NCBI GenBank assembly: GCA_949286775.1 | Contig: CASEDW010000102.1 | Span: 1-16,011 of the forward strand | Reading direction: 5' to 3' | Source of the DNA: an uncultured Eubacteriales bacterium | GTDB taxonomy: Bacteria > Bacillota > Clostridia > Lachnospirales > Lachnospiraceae | Length of the DNA: 16,011 bases | Part shown: positions 13,774-16,011 of the stretch, in pieces | How the letters are laid out: each line of letters begins with the position of its first letter | Numbering within the stretch: position 1 is the first letter of the stretch | Position numbers and translations under genes: made by a program | Notes under the pieces: generated by a model | What the model was told of the DNA's origin: nothing | Database searches by the model: none | Seen by the model: only the letters and a program-made list of their open reading frames with translations

Positions 13774-14754
13774 ATGACTTTTCAGGAATTAAAAGCGCGT
13801 AATGCCGGACGTAATTTCGACCAGATCGTAGTCGTTGTCAAAGACATCTTTGATGAAATGGCTGAATTGCGCAGAATTTACGGCGCTGCACCCGGCGATG
13901 TCCGTACAGTCACATGTACAACAGACGACGGCGTGGAATTCACAGAAAAACGCGCAACTTACTTCTATATCAATACATCACTTTGTGTAATCGAGCCTGT
14001 TTCGGGAGAAACGGTATACAAAAAATTTCTCGATAAACACGGCGAAGGCATTGCCTGCGTAAGAGAGCGCATCGCTCCGGACAAATTCGACGCTGAAGAA
14101 GCGCGCTACGCATCAAAAGGCTTTGCTCCAGTTCAGAAGATTACAAAAGACTGCTGCAAAAAATCCTGGTTTGAAATGGATGATCTCGGCATTCTCTTCG
14201 AGATAATTTCAGATGACAGCGAAAAGATCACTCCTTCATATGTAATTCAGGATAAGATACAGCAGATCAACATCACGACTCCTGACGTTTACGATACTAT
14301 CGCAAAGATCGTCGACCGCATGGAAATCGGACCTTTTGAGCTCGGCGCTCAGACTCCTTCAGCTCTTCGCGACTGGGGATTTCGTGAAGACGGCGTAATT
14401 AAGAAAGTTGACGATTTTAAATTTATAATCGCCATCATCCCCTGCGGAAACATCGAATGGGAAGTTATCCAGCCTGTTACAGGACCTCTCGTATACAATG
14501 ACTTCATCAAGAGAAGAGGCATCGGATATCACCACATCCTTCTTGAAGTCGCATGCGCAAATTGGGACAAGACATTTGAAACATACGCTGCCAACAACAT
14601 TGAGCTTGCATGTTTCGGAAAACTCGGCCCTGTAGACTGGTGCTATTTTGATACGGAAGAACAGATCAAATTCTACACAGAAATGCGTACAGACGCTGTG
14701 ATGGACAAACTTCCTGACGGATACTTTATCGGATGGTATCCGGAAGAAAATTAA
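13774..14754 (+). CDS. Tandem double-VOC-domain protein (epimerase/glyoxalase superfamily)
   Basis: A 326-residue protein made of two vicinal-oxygen-chelate modules, about 14-147 and 161-306, clearly duplicated: EPVSGETVYKKF (74-85) corresponds to QPVTGPLVYNDF (233-244), and GEGIAC (90-95) to GIGYHH (249-254). Equivalent metal positions appear to be Q17, E74, C95, E143 in the first module and Q164, Q233, H254, D293 in the second, so neither has the standard H/E/H/E set of methylmalonyl-CoA epimerase. The start is placed at 13774 because AAAGGAG (13758-13764) lies at the right distance; an ATG at 13753 is upstream of that SD. It is 27 bp before an SDR gene. The family covers epimerases, glyoxalases, isomerases and extradiol dioxygenases; dioxygenase activity is unlikely in an anaerobe. 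Substrate unknown. Confidence 0.78.
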   Translation: MTFQELKARNAGRNFDQIVVVVKDIFDEMAELRRIYGAAPGDVRTVTCTTDDGVEFTEKRATYFYINTSLCVIEPVSGETVYKKFLDKHGEGIACVRERIAPDKFDAEEARYASKGFAPVQKITKDCCKKSWFEMDDLGILFEIISDDSEKITPSYVIQDKIQQINITTPDVYDTIAKIVDRMEIGPFELGAQTPSALRDWGFREDGVIKKVDDFKFIIAIIPCGNIEWEVIQPVTGPLVYNDFIKRRGIGYHHILLEVACANWDKTFETYAANNIELACFGKLGPVDWCYFDTEEQIKFYTEMRTDAVMDKLPDGYFIGWYPEEN

Positions 14755-14781
14755 GGAAATATATTATAGAGGAGAATAAAA

Positions 14782-15627
14782 ATGGCAGAATTAACATTCA
14801 AAGAAAATGTTCTTGACCGTTTTCGTTTTGACGGAAAAACGGCGGTTGTAACAGGCGCTGCCGGAAATATCGGCTATCATACAGCTCTCGCGTTCGCTCA
14901 AGCAGGCGCAAATGTGGCTATCGTCGACCTTCCCCAGTGCATCGAGCGTTCACAGAAACACGCTGATGAGTTCGCCGAGAAATACGGCGTAAAAACAGCT
15001 GCTTACGGCTGCAACCTCACAGACGACAAAGCAGTAAAAGAAATGTTTGATCAGATCGAAAAAGATTTCGGTTCTGTAGACGTAGTTCATAACAACGCAG
15101 GAGTAGGCGGAGCCCTCGCTCCTGATATCGAGGAGTGGGATGTCGAGCACAACATGCCGCATCTTGATCACTGGAAACAGGTTCTCGATATCAACCTCGT
15201 AAGCATCTATATCGTGGCTGTTGCCGCAGCGCGCGTAATGATCCGCGAAGGACACGGCGGCGCTATCGTCAATACAGGTTCTATTGCGGGACATATCGTT
15301 AACCAGGCTCCGATGTATCAGACTCTTGACGACTCTTCATACGGAGTTGCGAAAGCAGGCGTGCTTTTCTTTACAAAACACTTCGCATCACAGGTAATCA
15401 AATACGGAATCAGGGTAAATTCCATATCTCCGGGATACTGCTACAGCCCTGGTCTTCATGATGGACTTTCTCCTGAGATCCTTGACTGCTATCAGAAAAC
15501 ACAGCCGATAATGCGTATGGCGCGTGTTGAGGAGCTTCAGGGAGCAGTTCTTTATCTTGCCAGCGACGCCGCAACATATACAGTAGGACAGGATCTCCTC
15601 GTAGACGGAGGCCACATCATATGGTAA
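14782..15627 (+). CDS. SDR-family NAD-type oxidoreductase
   Basis: A 281-residue classical short-chain dehydrogenase. The cofactor loop TGAAGNIG is at 24-31; D49 at the end of the second strand favours NAD(H), opposite to the first SDR. NNAG is at 104-107; catalytic S167, Y187 and K191 (YGVAK). It has about 20 extra residues at 112-131 (acidic, histidine-rich: EEWDVEHNMPHLDHW) compared with the first SDR, near where substrate loops are known in the family. GAGGAG before the ATG sets the start. It is paired with the double-VOC gene, so the two should act on one substrate, perhaps oxidation followed by epimerisation or isomerisation of the ketone. Confidence 0.88.
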   Translation: MAELTFKENVLDRFRFDGKTAVVTGAAGNIGYHTALAFAQAGANVAIVDLPQCIERSQKHADEFAEKYGVKTAAYGCNLTDDKAVKEMFDQIEKDFGSVDVVHNNAGVGGALAPDIEEWDVEHNMPHLDHWKQVLDINLVSIYIVAVAAARVMIREGHGGAIVNTGSIAGHIVNQAPMYQTLDDSSYGVAKAGVLFFTKHFASQVIKYGIRVNSISPGYCYSPGLHDGLSPEILDCYQKTQPIMRMARVEELQGAVLYLASDAATYTVGQDLLVDGGHIIW

Positions 15628-15652
15628 ACTAAGCAGTTCAGATAAAATGGAG

Positions 15653-15697
15653 ACTGCCGATAGACCAATTTATTGATCTATCGGCAGTTTTTATTTT
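15653..15697 (+). terminator. Terminator of the VOC-SDR pair
   Basis: ACTGCCGATAGA (15653-15664) pairs perfectly over 12 bp with TCTATCGGCAGT (15677-15688), followed by TTTTATTTTA. An inner CAAT/ATTG can extend it. Confidence 0.92.
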
Positions 15698-15702
15698 ATA
15701 TG

Positions 15703-15874
15703 AACCCAAAACTCCATGAGAATATAGCCCGACAGGGCGGTGTTCGAATGGAGTTTTAGCGTTTTGGGAGTGCGCAGCACGTAAAAACGCGTGCTTAGTT
15801 TACCTTTGTTCTTTAATTTTCCTAAACCCAAAACTCCATGAGAATATAGCCCGACAGGGCGGTGTTCGAATGGA
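15703..15874. repeat. Two perfect 50-bp direct repeats, foldback type
   Basis: The 50 bases at 15703-15752 recur without a mismatch at 15825-15874 (period 122 bp); identity stops at both ends. Each copy begins AACCCAAAACTCCATG and ends TTCGAATGGA, so CCAT...ATGG closes it as a hairpin, with an inner GCCC-GACA-GGGC stem. The first copy continues into GTTTTAGCGTTTTGGG, extending the outer foldback. Between copies is another inverted repeat, GCACG/CGTGC (15777-15794). This looks like a palindromic intergenic repeat family or a small non-autonomous mobile element between two convergent genes. Confidence 0.75.
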
Positions 15875-15881
15875 AACTCTA

Positions 15882-16011
15882 TTAATCCACATTCCATCCC
15901 GACAGATAAGCTTCCTGCTCCGGTGTAAGCTCATCGATCTTAAGCCCCATGGCCTCAAGTTTATACTTGCCAATCTCATTGTCTATCGAATCAGGCACAT
16001 CGTAAACTTTC
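15882..16011 (-). CDS. ahcY: Adenosylhomocysteinase, C-terminal fragment
   Basis: The last 42 residues of a minus-strand gene cut by the window edge. The tail reads KVYDVPDSIDNEIGKYKL, then EAMGLKIDELTPEQEAYLSG and WNVD, ending at TAA (15884-15882). This closely matches the conserved C-terminus of S-adenosylhomocysteine hydrolases (VYxVPxxID...KLxAMGxxIDxLTxEQxxYLxxW), the region that packs on NAD in the tetramer. The enzyme splits S-adenosylhomocysteine to adenosine and homocysteine in the methyl cycle. It is convergent with the SDR gene and shows no functional link to the catabolic genes. The catalytic part is outside the window. Confidence 0.9.
   Translation of the reverse strand, partial: KVYDVPDSIDNEIGKYKLEAMGLKIDELTPEQEAYLSGWNVD

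Noticed and set aside
15740..15760. tRNA-like TTCGAAT T-loop motif
   Set aside because: No acceptor, D or anticodon stems can be formed around it; it belongs to the foldback repeat.
15703..15874. CRISPR array
   Set aside because: Only two repeats, each 50 bp, with one 72-bp spacer and no cas gene in the window.
15691..15897. 68-residue minus-strand frame across the 50-bp repeats
   Set aside because: It is made of the two repeat copies read in different frames, has no SD and overlaps the end of ahcY; most likely spurious.

Overview
The window looks like the chromosome of an anaerobic low-to-mid GC Bacillota, probably a gut-type Clostridia (Lachnospiraceae-like). Supporting this are consensus TTGACA/TATAAT promoters, strong AGGAGG-type ribosome binding sites, AT-rich spacers, many intrinsic terminators, an oxygen-sensitive type of iron-dependent alcohol dehydrogenase and a PRD-type (BglG/MtlR-like) regulator. 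No taxonomic marker gene is present, so this is inference. There is no rRNA, tRNA, CRISPR array, transposase, phage gene or transporter.

Layout. (1) 1-766 has no ordinary gene. It holds an imperfect array of short repeats with Shine-Dalgarno-like cores, two nearly identical 7-codon mini-ORFs (MKLKEIH and MKLLNIH) exactly 403 bp apart, each followed at once by an intrinsic terminator, and a perfect consensus promoter between them. (2) 767-1696 is a cyclase-family metal hydrolase with its own terminator. (3) 1845-4970 is a thiolase followed by a PRD regulator whose usual phosphorylation residues are mostly lost. (4) 4971-5154 holds hairpins and a foldback element. (5) 5155-6714 (minus) is an FGGY sugar kinase, divergent from a six-gene plus-strand run at 6991-12630: Zn alcohol/polyol dehydrogenase, Fe alcohol dehydrogenase, class II aldolase, D-2-hydroxyacid dehydrogenase, DUF362 protein and an 88-residue unknown protein. 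The divergent spacer carries twin CCGTT-N4-AACGG boxes 44 bp apart and a second, different palindrome. (6) 12806-13582 is an SDR, promoter- and terminator-bounded. (7) 13774-15627 is a double-VOC protein plus a second SDR. (8) 15628-15881 has a terminator and two perfect 50-bp repeats. (9) At the right edge is the C-terminus of adenosylhomocysteinase on the minus strand.

How the genes could work together (inference). Polyol or hydroxyketone oxidation (Zn dehydrogenase), phosphorylation (FGGY kinase), retro-aldol cleavage (class II aldolase) and disposal of the aldehyde by reduction (Fe dehydrogenase) form a coherent fucose/rhamnose/tetritol-like route to DHAP plus an alcohol. The 2-hydroxyacid dehydrogenase, DUF362 protein and 88-residue protein do not belong to any standard version of that route. 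The flanking cyclase, thiolase, two SDRs and VOC protein would suit hydrolytic opening of a cyclic diketone or lactone followed by thiolysis. This could be a separate ring-catabolism module or one pathway for a polyhydroxylated cyclic substrate. The substrate cannot be read from the sequence.
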